The position numbers and the translations under genes were made by a program. Source: Brevibacterium sp. S111 (GTDB lineage Bacteria > Actinomycetota > Actinomycetes > Actinomycetales > Brevibacteriaceae). From it: 63,807 nt of DNA. A model generated the notes under the pieces. The model was not told the origin of the DNA and did not search any database. It saw nothing but the letters and a program-made list of their open reading frames with translations. This document shows positions 1 through 7,990 of the stretch, piece by piece. The DNA is taken from contig NZ_RHFH01000016.1 of NCBI RefSeq assembly GCF_004745075.1, forward strand, positions 1 through 63,807, given 5' to 3'. The first letter of the stretch is position 1, and the number at the start of each line of letters is the position of its first letter.

Positions 1-190
1 GGGCCGAGAGGAGACGAATCTTCTCTACGGGACGGGATTCAGCGTCGAGGATGGCAATGGGATCCAGAAGGGCTGGGGCGGCAGAACCCGGTGAGAACCA
101 GCATCGACACGCCCTGCCCATACACACTTTTTGGCCTATAACCCGCGAAACGCGCGAACCCCTTGCGGATGAAGTCGGCGGGCACAGAAA
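1..190. other. window-edge region with no supported gene
   Basis: No gene is supported here. On the minus strand a frame opens with ATG at 121 and stays open to the window edge, but it has no Shine-Dalgarno and resembles no family I recognise. In actinobacteria the gene after dinB and DUF3040 is normally mraZ at the head of the division cluster. This stretch is therefore probably the mraZ leader, with mraZ lying outside the window (inference from gene order). A TATAGG on the minus strand near 138 could be a -10 element. Confidence 0.3.
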
Positions 191-217
191 AAGGCACCCT
201 CATTCTGAGAGTGCCTT
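191..217 (-). terminator. rho-independent terminator of the DUF3040 gene
   Basis: Two 12-base arms (191-202 and 206-217) pair with one mismatch around a 3-base loop. Reading the minus strand, the stem is followed directly by a short T run. It lies 18 bases past the stop of the DUF3040 gene. Confidence 0.7.
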
Positions 218-234
218 GATCGTGAGGATCGGGG

Positions 235-642
235 TCATTCGCCGCGCTGGCGCTTTTCCCACCGGTCTTCGAGTCGGCTCATGAAACCGGCATTGCCCTT
301 CTCGCTGGTCTTCGCTCCGGCGGTCCGGCCCTCCGTCTGCGTCGTGTGGACGTGACCGGGACGGCTGAACGCCCAGTACATGCCCGCGACCATGAGACCG
401 AATCCGACGACGCCGAGGGCGATCCACCAGGTCGAGTCCGACACCAGCGTGATCGCGAGGATCGTCGCTGCGAGTCCGGCCAGAGTGACGAGGATGCCGA
501 GGACGAAGCGCTTAGCGGAGAATCCCGGGCCCGTTGCCGCGGCTTGGGTTTCCGAGATATTGCGTGCAAAACGAGGGTCTTCACTGCGCAGCTGCTTCTC
601 CAGTTGATCCAACAGCTGCTGTTCGTGATCGGAGAGTGGCAT
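235..642 (-). CDS. DUF3040 membrane protein
   Basis: A 135-residue protein that fits DUF3040, a small actinobacterial membrane family of unknown function. The N-terminus (MPLSDHEQQLLDQLEKQL) is the typical acidic amphipathic start. Two hydrophobic segments follow at about 45-65 and 70-90, then a charged cytoplasmic-type tail rich in Arg, Lys and Glu. A minus-strand TATGAT at 680-685 may be the -10 of its own promoter. The gene is downstream of dinB on the same strand, the usual actinobacterial order ahead of mraZ. The biochemical role is unknown; linkage to the division cluster is context only. Confidence 0.85.
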   Translation of the reverse strand: MPLSDHEQQLLDQLEKQLRSEDPRFARNISETQAAATGPGFSAKRFVLGILVTLAGLAATILAITLVSDSTWWIALGVVGFGLMVAGMYWAFSRPGHVHTTQTEGRTAGAKTSEKGNAGFMSRLEDRWEKRQRGE

Positions 643-773
643 CTCGAACCCCCGTTTCCCTACTCAAGTCTTTGACTCAATCATAGTCTCTGAGCACCGA
701 AAAAACATCTCGGGGGCCGCTGATCGCCCGGATTCCCACTGGGTCTTCAGACTATGGTCCAGCTCACCGTCTG

Positions 774-2009
774 TCAGGGCTCCTGCCGCTTGCGCAGAAG
801 TGAGGCCTGAGAGATCGCCTCGGTCCCGAAACGCCGCCTCACCTCGTCCAGGGCCACCTCCGCTTCTCGGCCCGAATGCTCCGGTTCATCCAAGGTGGCC
901 TGCCGTCCCGTGACGGCGAAGTCGATGAGGCCGGCCGCTCGCACCCCGAGCAGTCTGACTCCCTGCGTCCGCTGCTCGCGCAGCTTGCGCATCGCCGGCC
1001 GCAGCGCCTCGTACATCTCTCGCGCCAGATCGCTCGGAGCCGAGAGCGTGACCGACCGCGACAGAGTGGTGAAGTCGCCGAGGCGGTATTTCAGCCCCAG
1101 GGTCGTCGCGACCTTCCCCTCGGCCCGGACGCGGTAGGCGACCTTGTCAGCCAGTCGCAGCAGCTCATGTTCGAGCACGTCGAGGTCCCAGATGTCCTCA
1201 CCGAAGGTGTTCTCCGCGCTGATCGAATGCTCTTTGGCCTGCCGGTCGAATCCGCCGGAGTCCTGACCGTGAGCGGCCCGCCACAGCTGATGGCCGTGAG
1301 CGCCGAAGACGCGTCCGGCCCACGCCTCGTCGACGGCCGCGAGGTCGCCGATGAGCCGAATACCGTAGCGGGAGAAGCCCTGCTGCGTCTTCTCCCCCAC
1401 CCCGGGCAGGGCTTCGATGGGCATCGGGTCGAGGAACTCCTGGGTCTTCGCCACCGGAACGAGCAGCTGCCCGTTGGGCTTCGCTCGGGTCGAAGCGAGC
1501 TTCGCCACGACCTGGCTGCCGGCGATGCCCACCGAGGCACTCAGGCCCGTGCGCTGCCTGATCTGCTCCCGCAGCCGCGTGGTGATCTCCACGGGCGAGC
1601 CGAGGCGGCGCACCGCACCGGAGACGTCGACGTAGGCTTCGTCGACGCTGACCTGTCGGACATCGGGGGTCACCTCGGCGACGAGGTCGAAGACCTGGCG
1701 GGAGAAGGAGGAATACAGGCCGTGCGAAGGCGGGATCACCTCGGCGAAGGGGCACAGATTCATCGCCCGGGACATCGGCATCGCCGCGTGAACACCGAAC
1801 TCTCGGGCCTCATAGCTGGCGGAGACGACGACGCCGCGGCCGCTGCGACCGCCGACGATGACGGGGCGACCGATGAGCTGCGGACGGCTGAGCAGCTCCA
1901 CGGAGACGAAGAACGAATCCATGTCGAGATGGAGCATCGTGGCACCGACGTCGTCGGTGCCCAGTCGACTGAGGTCACCTCCGGATCGCGCCAGCTGCTT
2001 CCGACTCAT
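774..2009 (-). CDS. dinB: DNA polymerase IV (Y-family)
   Basis: An error-prone Y-family translesion polymerase of 411 residues. The first metal-binding motif is LDMDSFFVSVE, with acidic residues D29 and D31. The second is SVDEAYVDVSG, with D123 and E124. The helix-hairpin-helix segment (ALPGVGEKTQQGFSRYGI) lies near 210, and the little-finger domain fills the C-terminal third. The three acidic catalytic residues are present, so it should be active. The start ATG is preceded by a GAGGGG Shine-Dalgarno. There is no clear SOS box upstream that I can see. Whether it resembles the mycobacterial DinB1 (sliding-clamp binding) or DinB2 type cannot be decided by eye. Confidence 0.95.
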   Translation of the reverse strand: MSRKQLARSGGDLSRLGTDDVGATMLHLDMDSFFVSVELLSRPQLIGRPVIVGGRSGRGVVVSASYEAREFGVHAAMPMSRAMNLCPFAEVIPPSHGLYSSFSRQVFDLVAEVTPDVRQVSVDEAYVDVSGAVRRLGSPVEITTRLREQIRQRTGLSASVGIAGSQVVAKLASTRAKPNGQLLVPVAKTQEFLDPMPIEALPGVGEKTQQGFSRYGIRLIGDLAAVDEAWAGRVFGAHGHQLWRAAHGQDSGGFDRQAKEHSISAENTFGEDIWDLDVLEHELLRLADKVAYRVRAEGKVATTLGLKYRLGDFTTLSRSVTLSAPSDLAREMYEALRPAMRKLREQRTQGVRLLGVRAAGLIDFAVTGRQATLDEPEHSGREAEVALDEVRRRFGTEAISQASLLRKRQEP

Positions 2010-2069
2010 CGCCTGCCCCTCGCGTCAGTTCCTTTCGGCTCCGCCGAACAGTCCAGGTACTCTTGAATC

Positions 2070-2615
2070 ATGGTATCGCGCACCGCTGTCATGACACTGC
2101 CCATCGCCGCCGCTCTTGCCCTTGCGGGCTGCTCCGGAGCCGATGAGGGCACGACCGACTCGACCCCGACGAGCGAACAGACCTCTTCTGCACAGGCGAC
2201 TCCGTCGGACTCCGAGACGGCATCGGCCGAAGCCTCGGAGGAAGCGACCGGTCAGGATCCCGACACCTCGAACGACGTCAAGGATCTGCCCGACTACGTC
2301 AAGCCCTACCCGAAGTCGAAGGTCCTCTCGGCCTCGATCGTCAAGGCGCACAACGACAAGGACACGAAGCAGCCCGAACAGGTCAGCCTCGTCGTCGCTG
2401 CGAAGGCCGAGGCCAAGGACATCTTCAAGTTCTACGACGAGGAGCTCGGAAAGGCCGACTTCGAACCGCTCGGCGACGAGGTGAAGACGAAGAGCGCCCG
2501 CGTGCAGAATTTCAAGCACAAGGACAACGACAGCGTCCTCGTCGTCACCGTTGCCGACGACTCCGCCGACAAGGCGCAGTCGATCGTCACCGTCGGCGGA
2601 AACATCGTTTCATGA
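2070..2615 (+). CDS. small secreted lipoprotein
   Basis: A 181-residue protein with a lipoprotein signal peptide: a hydrophobic stretch ending in the lipobox LAGC, lipidated Cys at residue 21. A Ser/Thr/Glu-rich linker follows at about 22-70, then a charged Lys/Asp/Glu-rich globular part. I do not recognise the family. No Shine-Dalgarno precedes the ATG, but TACTCT ends six bases before it, which fits a leaderless transcript. An alternative ATG at codon 8 would shorten the signal peptide to a size that still works. The stop overlaps the next gene as ATGA, so it is translated together with the polyprenyl synthase. Confidence 0.75.
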   Translation: MVSRTAVMTLPIAAALALAGCSGADEGTTDSTPTSEQTSSAQATPSDSETASAEASEEATGQDPDTSNDVKDLPDYVKPYPKSKVLSASIVKAHNDKDTKQPEQVSLVVAAKAEAKDIFKFYDEELGKADFEPLGDEVKTKSARVQNFKHKDNDSVLVVTVADDSADKAQSIVTVGGNIVS

Positions 2616-3955
2616 CCGACGACCAGTCAGTGACGCGGGACGAGACCCCTGAGTCGGGTCTGCCTGCGTCGGCAGCTTCCGGCCCGTCGGCATCCGCTCG
2701 TGCCGGACAGCCGGCACCGACTTCATCCCGCCCGTCCCCACTCGTCGCCGCGCTCGATTCGCCGCATAGCATCGCTGCCGCGGTGTCCGCTCAGCTCGAG
2801 AGCTTCCTGGCCGAGAAGGCTGCGGAGTTCGAGTCCATCTCCCCCGATGCGGACGCGATCGGCGAATCGCTCATCGCGTTCACCCGCGGCGGCAAACGGA
2901 TCCGCCCCGTCCTCCTGTGGTGGGGCTTCCAGCTCGCCGGAGGAGTCGTCGGCGACGCTGCTTCGGAAGGCAGCAGTGCCGCGGAAGGCGGCGCCGAGGT
3001 GGCCACGGGCTTGGCACAGGCCGCCGGGTCGCTCGAGCTGCTGCATGCGGCGGCGCTCATCCACGATGATCTCATCGACAACTCGGACACCCGTCGCGGC
3101 GAGCCCGCACTGCACCGACAGTTCGAGGCCCGCCACAGGAAGTCCGGTCTGCACGGCGACGGTGCCTCGTTCGGCGTCTCCGCGTCGATCGTCATCGGCG
3201 ATATCTGCCTGGCACTGAGCGAAGAGCTGTTCGAACGTGCGCAGGAGACGTTGGGCAGCACCCGGATGGTCCGGGAGCTGCGCGGAACCGTCCGCCGGGA
3301 CGTCATGGTCGGTCAGTACCTCGATGTCCTCGCCGAGGTGATCCCCCTCGATGACGCTCGCATCGCCGATCGTGCGTGGGAGGTCCTGAGCTTCAAGTCG
3401 GCGAAGTATTCGGTCGAGCAGCCGCTGCTCCTCGGCGCGGCACTGGCCGGGGCCGAAGAGGATCTGCTCGCCGAGATCTCCGATTTCGGCCTGCCTCTCG
3501 GTCAGGCGTTCCAGCTGCGCGACGATGTGCTCGGCATCGCCGGTGACCCGCAGGCCACGGGCAAACCCGCCGGTGACGACATCAGGGAGGGCAAGCGGAC
3601 GGTGCTCATCGCCGAAACCGCGACCCGGATCTCCCCGGCTCAGTTCGAGGTCCTCGCCGCGCGCCTGGGCGATCCAGACCTCTCCGATGCCGACGTCGCC
3701 GAATGTGTGGAGATGATCACCGCGTCAGGCGGCCTCGGTGCCGTCGAAGAGTTCATCGCCGCTCAGCACGCGAAGGCCGCAGCGATCGTCGATGCCTGGG
3801 CGGCTGCGGGGGAAGCGGACTCGACCGACTCGACCGCCCCGCTTTCTGCGGGGACAGCGGAAGTGTCGGCCGCCTCGGCGAGTATCCGCATCGGTTCTGC
3901 CGCGCAGGACCGACTCCGGGAATTCGCGAAGGCGCTGAGCTACCGCACCAGCTGA
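2612..3955 (+). CDS. polyprenyl diphosphate synthase (IdsA/GGPP synthase-like)
   Basis: A trans-prenyltransferase that condenses isopentenyl diphosphate with allylic diphosphates. The first Asp-rich motif is DDLIDNSDTRRG at about 149 and the second is LRDDVLGIAGD at about 302; both metal-binding motifs are intact. At 447 residues it is longer than the usual 320-360. The excess is an N-terminal Ser/Pro/Ala leader of about 45 residues, a Gly/Ala/Ser insert near 112-130, and a Ser/Thr/Ala-rich insert near 405-425. The position next to an Rv2175c-like gene, a Ser/Thr kinase and aroG matches mycobacterial idsA2. Product chain length (C20 or longer) cannot be read from sequence alone. Confidence 0.9.
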   Translation: MTDDQSVTRDETPESGLPASAASGPSASARAGQPAPTSSRPSPLVAALDSPHSIAAAVSAQLESFLAEKAAEFESISPDADAIGESLIAFTRGGKRIRPVLLWWGFQLAGGVVGDAASEGSSAAEGGAEVATGLAQAAGSLELLHAAALIHDDLIDNSDTRRGEPALHRQFEARHRKSGLHGDGASFGVSASIVIGDICLALSEELFERAQETLGSTRMVRELRGTVRRDVMVGQYLDVLAEVIPLDDARIADRAWEVLSFKSAKYSVEQPLLLGAALAGAEEDLLAEISDFGLPLGQAFQLRDDVLGIAGDPQATGKPAGDDIREGKRTVLIAETATRISPAQFEVLAARLGDPDLSDADVAECVEMITASGGLGAVEEFIAAQHAKAAAIVDAWAAAGEADSTDSTAPLSAGTAEVSAASASIRIGSAAQDRLREFAKALSYRTS

Positions 3956-4007
3956 ACTGCCTGAGAACGCGAGGGCATGATCTTGAGAATGCGGGGGTCC
4001 GGGCTCT

Positions 4008-4358
4008 TCAGAAGGCGAGGGCCTGGGCGCGGCGGCGCACTTCCTTGCGGTTGCCCACGCGCAGCAGGTCGATGGGACGACCGGGCAGGGAATCGTCCGG
4101 GGTGAAGAGCCACACGATGGCTTCTTCGTCGTCGAATCCGGCGTCGGTCAGGGTGTTCAGAGTGCCCTTGAGCGATTTGACCACCTCACCGTCGATGAAG
4201 AAGGCCAGCGGAACCTGCAGCACCTTCGGCTTGCCGATTTTGATTCCGCAGATGGCGCCGTCTTCGAGCAAGCGGCGCACCTGGGAGATGCCGAGTCCGG
4301 TGAGTTCTGCGATGTCGGGCAGCGGGGCCCAGTCCTGGACGAGTTCTTCGGTATTCAC
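4008..4358 (-). CDS. Rv2175c-family DNA-binding protein
   Basis: A 116-residue winged-helix protein matching mycobacterial Rv2175c: a helix-turn-helix (IAELTGLGISQVRRLLEDG, about 15-33) followed by a C-terminal Rv2175c domain. In M. tuberculosis Rv2175c is a substrate of the neighbouring kinase PknL. Here a PASTA kinase lies 1.4 kb away on the other strand. I chose the GTG at 4358 because the protein then begins with the conserved NTEELVQDWAPLPD. TACGCT ends seven bases before this GTG with no Shine-Dalgarno, which suggests a leaderless mRNA. A longer frame opens at 4466, but its extra 36 residues are low-complexity and overlap the divergent promoter. Confidence 0.8.
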   Translation of the reverse strand: MNTEELVQDWAPLPDIAELTGLGISQVRRLLEDGAICGIKIGKPKVLQVPLAFFIDGEVVKSLKGTLNTLTDAGFDDEEAIVWLFTPDDSLPGRPIDLLRVGNRKEVRRRAQALAF

Positions 4359-4483
4359 GTGCCCAAGCGTAGCAATATTCGGCAGAAACACCCCGCCATG
4401 CGGAGCCGAATGCTCGGGTCGGCGGCGGCCACTCGTTAGGCTGGGGACCGTAGCTTCCCCATTCAACAGTCAATAGGTGACAG

Positions 4484-5755
4484 ATGACACGACCGCGACG
4501 GCATCAGCAGGTGCCCATCACCGCAGCTCCTGACATCCGTGCCGCCTCGAAGGTGAATTCGACCGGGCCGATCCCAGGAGCCGAACGCGTCGACCCCGAA
4601 AACGACTCCCCTGCCGAGGCTGCCCCCTCCGCCCAGCCCGCCGACGACGACCCGGCCGCCCCGGCAGATCCCACCGGCGAAGCGGGTACTGCTGCCGACC
4701 TGCCTCACCCCACCGGCAACGAAGATTCCGCCTCCGACGAAGAGGCGGGGACCGCCTCGGCGAGTTCCGCGAACTCGAACGCCGATTCGACCACAGCGGA
4801 TTCGACCGACACGGGCCCGGCCTCAGGGAATCCCGCCCCGACGATGGGTCCGCAATGGATCTCCGGTACGGCCGGTGCGACCGTTCCGGTCACCCACGGC
4901 GGACGCACCTACAAATGCAAGCAGGGCGACACCCTCTACGGTGTCGCGAGCAAGCACGGCGTCTCGGTGCCGGCTCTGGCCGAACTCAACCGCATCTCCC
5001 CGCGGCAGAACCTCCACCAGGGCCAGGTGCTGTCCCTGCCGGAGAAGAACGATCTGCCCGATGACGATCCTTCGCACGTCGTCGCCCCCGGCGAGACCCT
5101 GCAGGGCATCGCCGCACGGCACGGGATCTCCCCGGCGACCCTGCGCCGTGCCAATGCCATGGGCGATGACTCCTACCTCAAGGTCGGCGAACTGCTACTG
5201 CTGCGGCCCTCGACGGCTCGTCCGCGCCGCACCGCTCCCGAACCCCCGCAGGACATCCCCCGTGTCGCGGCCAGTGCGCAGGTGCAGGGCATCCGCCCGG
5301 CGGTTCTGCGGGCGGCGCGACTGAACAAGTACACCCTGCTGCACCGTCGCCATCCTGCGCCGGCGCAGGCGAGGCTCATCGTCGCCTCGATCGCCGAGGA
5401 ACTCGGTGCCGATCCTGCGCTCATGCTGGCCGTCGCCGCTCAGGAGTCCGGTTTCCAGCACACGACGGTCTCGGCCGGCAACGCCATCGGCATCATGCAG
5501 GTCACACCGCGTTCGGGCCGTTGGGCCAGTGACATCGTCGGGCGCGGACTCGATCTGCTCGACATCGAAGACAACATCGTCGCCGGCACCGTCATCCTCG
5601 GCTGGCTCATCGAAACCGCCGAATCCGAGAACGAAGCCTTGGCCGGCTACTACCAGGATCTGCGCTCCGTCCGCGCCGACGGGCTGCTCGCGGAGACGAA
5701 GGCCTTCGTGCGCACCGTGCAGATGCAGCGTCAGAGAATGCAGGAGGCTCTGTGA
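4484..5755 (+). CDS. LysM-repeat lytic transglycosylase
   Basis: A 423-residue peptidoglycan enzyme. Residues 1-130 are a Ser/Ala/Asp/Pro-rich disordered leader. LysM repeats occupy about 141-187 (GDTLYGVASKHGVSV) and 196-243 (GETLQGIAARHGIS). A soluble-lytic-transglycosylase domain occupies about 290-420, with the likely catalytic Glu in AAQESGF (near 320) and the GIMQV motif. The enzyme should cleave glycan strands. It has no obvious signal peptide or N-terminal membrane segment: the start is MTRPRRHQQVPITAAPD. This is odd for a wall hydrolase. The last codon overlaps the following kinase start (GTGA), so the two are translationally coupled. Confidence 0.85.
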   Translation: MTRPRRHQQVPITAAPDIRAASKVNSTGPIPGAERVDPENDSPAEAAPSAQPADDDPAAPADPTGEAGTAADLPHPTGNEDSASDEEAGTASASSANSNADSTTADSTDTGPASGNPAPTMGPQWISGTAGATVPVTHGGRTYKCKQGDTLYGVASKHGVSVPALAELNRISPRQNLHQGQVLSLPEKNDLPDDDPSHVVAPGETLQGIAARHGISPATLRRANAMGDDSYLKVGELLLLRPSTARPRRTAPEPPQDIPRVAASAQVQGIRPAVLRAARLNKYTLLHRRHPAPAQARLIVASIAEELGADPALMLAVAAQESGFQHTTVSAGNAIGIMQVTPRSGRWASDIVGRGLDLLDIEDNIVAGTVILGWLIETAESENEALAGYYQDLRSVRADGLLAETKAFVRTVQMQRQRMQEAL

Positions 5756-7821
5756 CCGCCCGCCGAGATCCCCTCATCGGCACGGTCCTCAACGACCGTT
5801 ACCGCATCGACGCCAAGGTCGCCCGCGGCGGCATGGCGATGGTCTACCGCGGCACCGATCTGCGCCTCGACCGCGAAATCGCGATCAAGGTCATGCACGA
5901 GCACCTCATCTCCGATGAGACGTTCGTCGAACGCTTCCGCCGTGAGGCCATCAACGCCGGTCGGCTCACCCACCCGAACCTCGTGGCCATCCACGATCAG
6001 GCCCGCGACGGCGACATCGTCTACCTCGTCATGGAGTATCTGCCCTCGGTGACGCTGCGCCGTGAACTCAAGCACCGCGGCACGTTCACACCCCGGCAGG
6101 CCATCGTCGTCCTCGACGCGATCCTCGCCGCCCTCGAGGCTGTGCATTCGACCGGCATCATCCACCGTGATCTCAAACCCGACAATGTGCTGTTGGGCAC
6201 CGACGGTCAGGTCAAACTCGCCGACTTCGGTCTGGCCCGGGCGGTGACGACGGCGACGACGACGAAGACGCTCATCGGCACCGTCGGCTATGTCGCCCCT
6301 GAGCTCGTCACGCGTGCCGGAGCCGACTCCCGCACCGACCTGTACACGGTCGGCATCATGTTCTACGAGATGCTCACCGGCGCTCAGCCTTACACCGACG
6401 ACGTGCCGATCCAGGTCGCGTACCGTCATGTCCACGACACGGTGCCGCCGCCCTCGGAGGTCGTGCCGCGTCTGAGCCCCCGCTTGGATGCGCTCGTGCT
6501 GTGGGCGACGTCGAAGGACCCCGAGGATCGTCCCGCCGATGCCGCTCAGTTCCGTCTGGCTCTGGCCGAGGCGCGAGCGGAGATGAGCGAGGCCGAACTC
6601 GATCTCGGCGATCCGGAGGTCGCCGCCGGCGAACACTCCCCCGTGCTCACCGCCAGCATCGACCTCGGCGAGGAGGTCCCGAAGGAGAAGCGCTCCCGCA
6701 CCGACGAGATCCCGTATCTCGAGGGTGAGGATGAGGACGAGAACGACACCGGCGCCGAGGCGGCCGGGGTCGGAATCGCGTCTGCGGCAGCCGGCATCGG
6801 CGGCGTCACCGCCGCAGTCGCGTCCGGCTCCGGGGACGAAACGCACGCAGACGAGGCCTCCGAAGACGAGACGCACGAAGACGAACAGTCCCGAGCAGAC
6901 GACGATCGGTCGCCTGCCGCAGCGCCTGCTGCAGGCAGTGCTGCGACAGGCGCCTCCGGCGGTGCTGCGAGCGGTGCCGCAGTCGCAGCATCCGCGGGAA
7001 CCGCCGCGACCGCGGCGTCCCCCGGCCGTCGCCGCCGTCGTCGCGTGCTCACCGCGCTCGTCGCCGTCGTCGCGGTGCTCGCGCTCGTGGCATGGCTGGT
7101 CATCGCGAACCTTCCGGAACCGACGTCGATCGTGCCCGGTCAGCTGGCTGGCAAGCAGGTGGACGAAGTCACCTCGCAGTTGGAGGACAACGATCTCAAG
7201 GCCGAGCCGAAGGAAGTCTTCGACGACACCGTGCCCGCCGGGGTCGTCATCGGCACCGAGCCCGTCAGCGGCTCCGAGCTCGCACCGGACTCGTCCGTCA
7301 CGGTCGTTGTGTCCAAGGGCGAGGAGATGTTCGCCGTTCCCAAGCTGGAGGGCCTGAGCCGCTCCGACGCCGAGGCGGCGCTGAAGAAGGCGAAGCTCAC
7401 GGTCGGCAAGGTCGAGGAGAAGTACAGCGACACGGTCGCGAAGGATGCCGTCATCTCTGCGTCGCAGAAGCCCGGGAAGAAGCTGTCGAAGGGCGAGAAG
7501 ATCGATCTGGTCATCTCCAAGGGCGTTGCTCCGATCCCGGTGCCCAATGTCGAGGGACTGACCTTCGACGCCGCCTATGCCACCTTGGCCAAGCGCGGCT
7601 TCCGTGTCGGCAAGGACGAAGTGTTCTCCGATGACGTGCCCAAGGGCAAGGTCGTGTCGCAGTTCCCGAAGAGCACCGAGTCGAAGCCTGCGAACACGCT
7701 CATCATCGTCCGTGTCTCCAAGGGCAAGGAGAAGAAGGAAGAGTCCAAGGACGACAAAAAGGACGAGAAGAAGGACGAGAAGTCCAAAGACGACAAGAAG
7801 GACAGCTCGAAGGACAAGTAG
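5752..7821 (+). CDS. transmembrane Ser/Thr kinase with three PASTA domains (PknB/PknL type)
   Basis: A 689-residue Hanks-type kinase. The Gly-rich loop is followed by Lys46 (AIKVM). The catalytic loop is HRDLKPDN at 138-145 and DFG is at 158-160, so all catalytic residues are present. An acidic Ala/Glu/Asp-rich juxtamembrane linker runs from about 280 to 425. One membrane helix lies near 433-453 after RRRRR. Three extracellular PASTA repeats follow at about 455-523, 524-592 and 593-658, then a Lys/Asp/Glu tail. PASTA domains sense muropeptides or lipid II in characterised PknB proteins. Context (Rv2175c-like gene, aroG, prenyl synthase) matches mycobacterial pknL, which lacks PASTA repeats. 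The GTG start overlaps the stop of the transglycosylase gene. Confidence 0.93.
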   Translation: MTARRDPLIGTVLNDRYRIDAKVARGGMAMVYRGTDLRLDREIAIKVMHEHLISDETFVERFRREAINAGRLTHPNLVAIHDQARDGDIVYLVMEYLPSVTLRRELKHRGTFTPRQAIVVLDAILAALEAVHSTGIIHRDLKPDNVLLGTDGQVKLADFGLARAVTTATTTKTLIGTVGYVAPELVTRAGADSRTDLYTVGIMFYEMLTGAQPYTDDVPIQVAYRHVHDTVPPPSEVVPRLSPRLDALVLWATSKDPEDRPADAAQFRLALAEARAEMSEAELDLGDPEVAAGEHSPVLTASIDLGEEVPKEKRSRTDEIPYLEGEDEDENDTGAEAAGVGIASAAAGIGGVTAAVASGSGDETHADEASEDETHEDEQSRADDDRSPAAAPAAGSAATGASGGAASGAAVAASAGTAATAASPGRRRRRRVLTALVAVVAVLALVAWLVIANLPEPTSIVPGQLAGKQVDEVTSQLEDNDLKAEPKEVFDDTVPAGVVIGTEPVSGSELAPDSSVTVVVSKGEEMFAVPKLEGLSRSDAEAALKKAKLTVGKVEEKYSDTVAKDAVISASQKPGKKLSKGEKIDLVISKGVAPIPVPNVEGLTFDAAYATLAKRGFRVGKDEVFSDDVPKGKVVSQFPKSTESKPANTLIIVRVSKGKEKKEESKDDKKDEKKDEKSKDDKKDSSKDK

Positions 7822-7921
7822 AGCCGGCGCGACGAGTCTGATCGGGCAGCCTCTGTCGGACTCGCTCGGATCGAACCGTGCAGCTCTGGTCTCGGCATCG
7901 GGCTCCCGATCACCTCAGCAG

Positions 7922-7964
7922 AATGCCGGTGGCCCCGCAGATGATCTGCGGGGCCACCGGCATT
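7922..7964. terminator. bidirectional terminator between kinase and aroG
   Basis: A perfect 20-base inverted repeat (7922-7941 and 7945-7964) with a 3-base loop, GC-rich in the centre. It sits between two convergent genes, 100 bases after the kinase stop and 27 bases after the aroG stop, and can serve both. Confidence 0.85.
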
Positions 7965-7990
7965 GTCACTCTTCGACCGGAACGGATCGA

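Noticed and set aside
1..121. Minus-strand open frame running off the left edge
   Set aside because: No Shine-Dalgarno, no match to MraZ or any family I know, and a Cys/Pro-rich start. Probably leader DNA.
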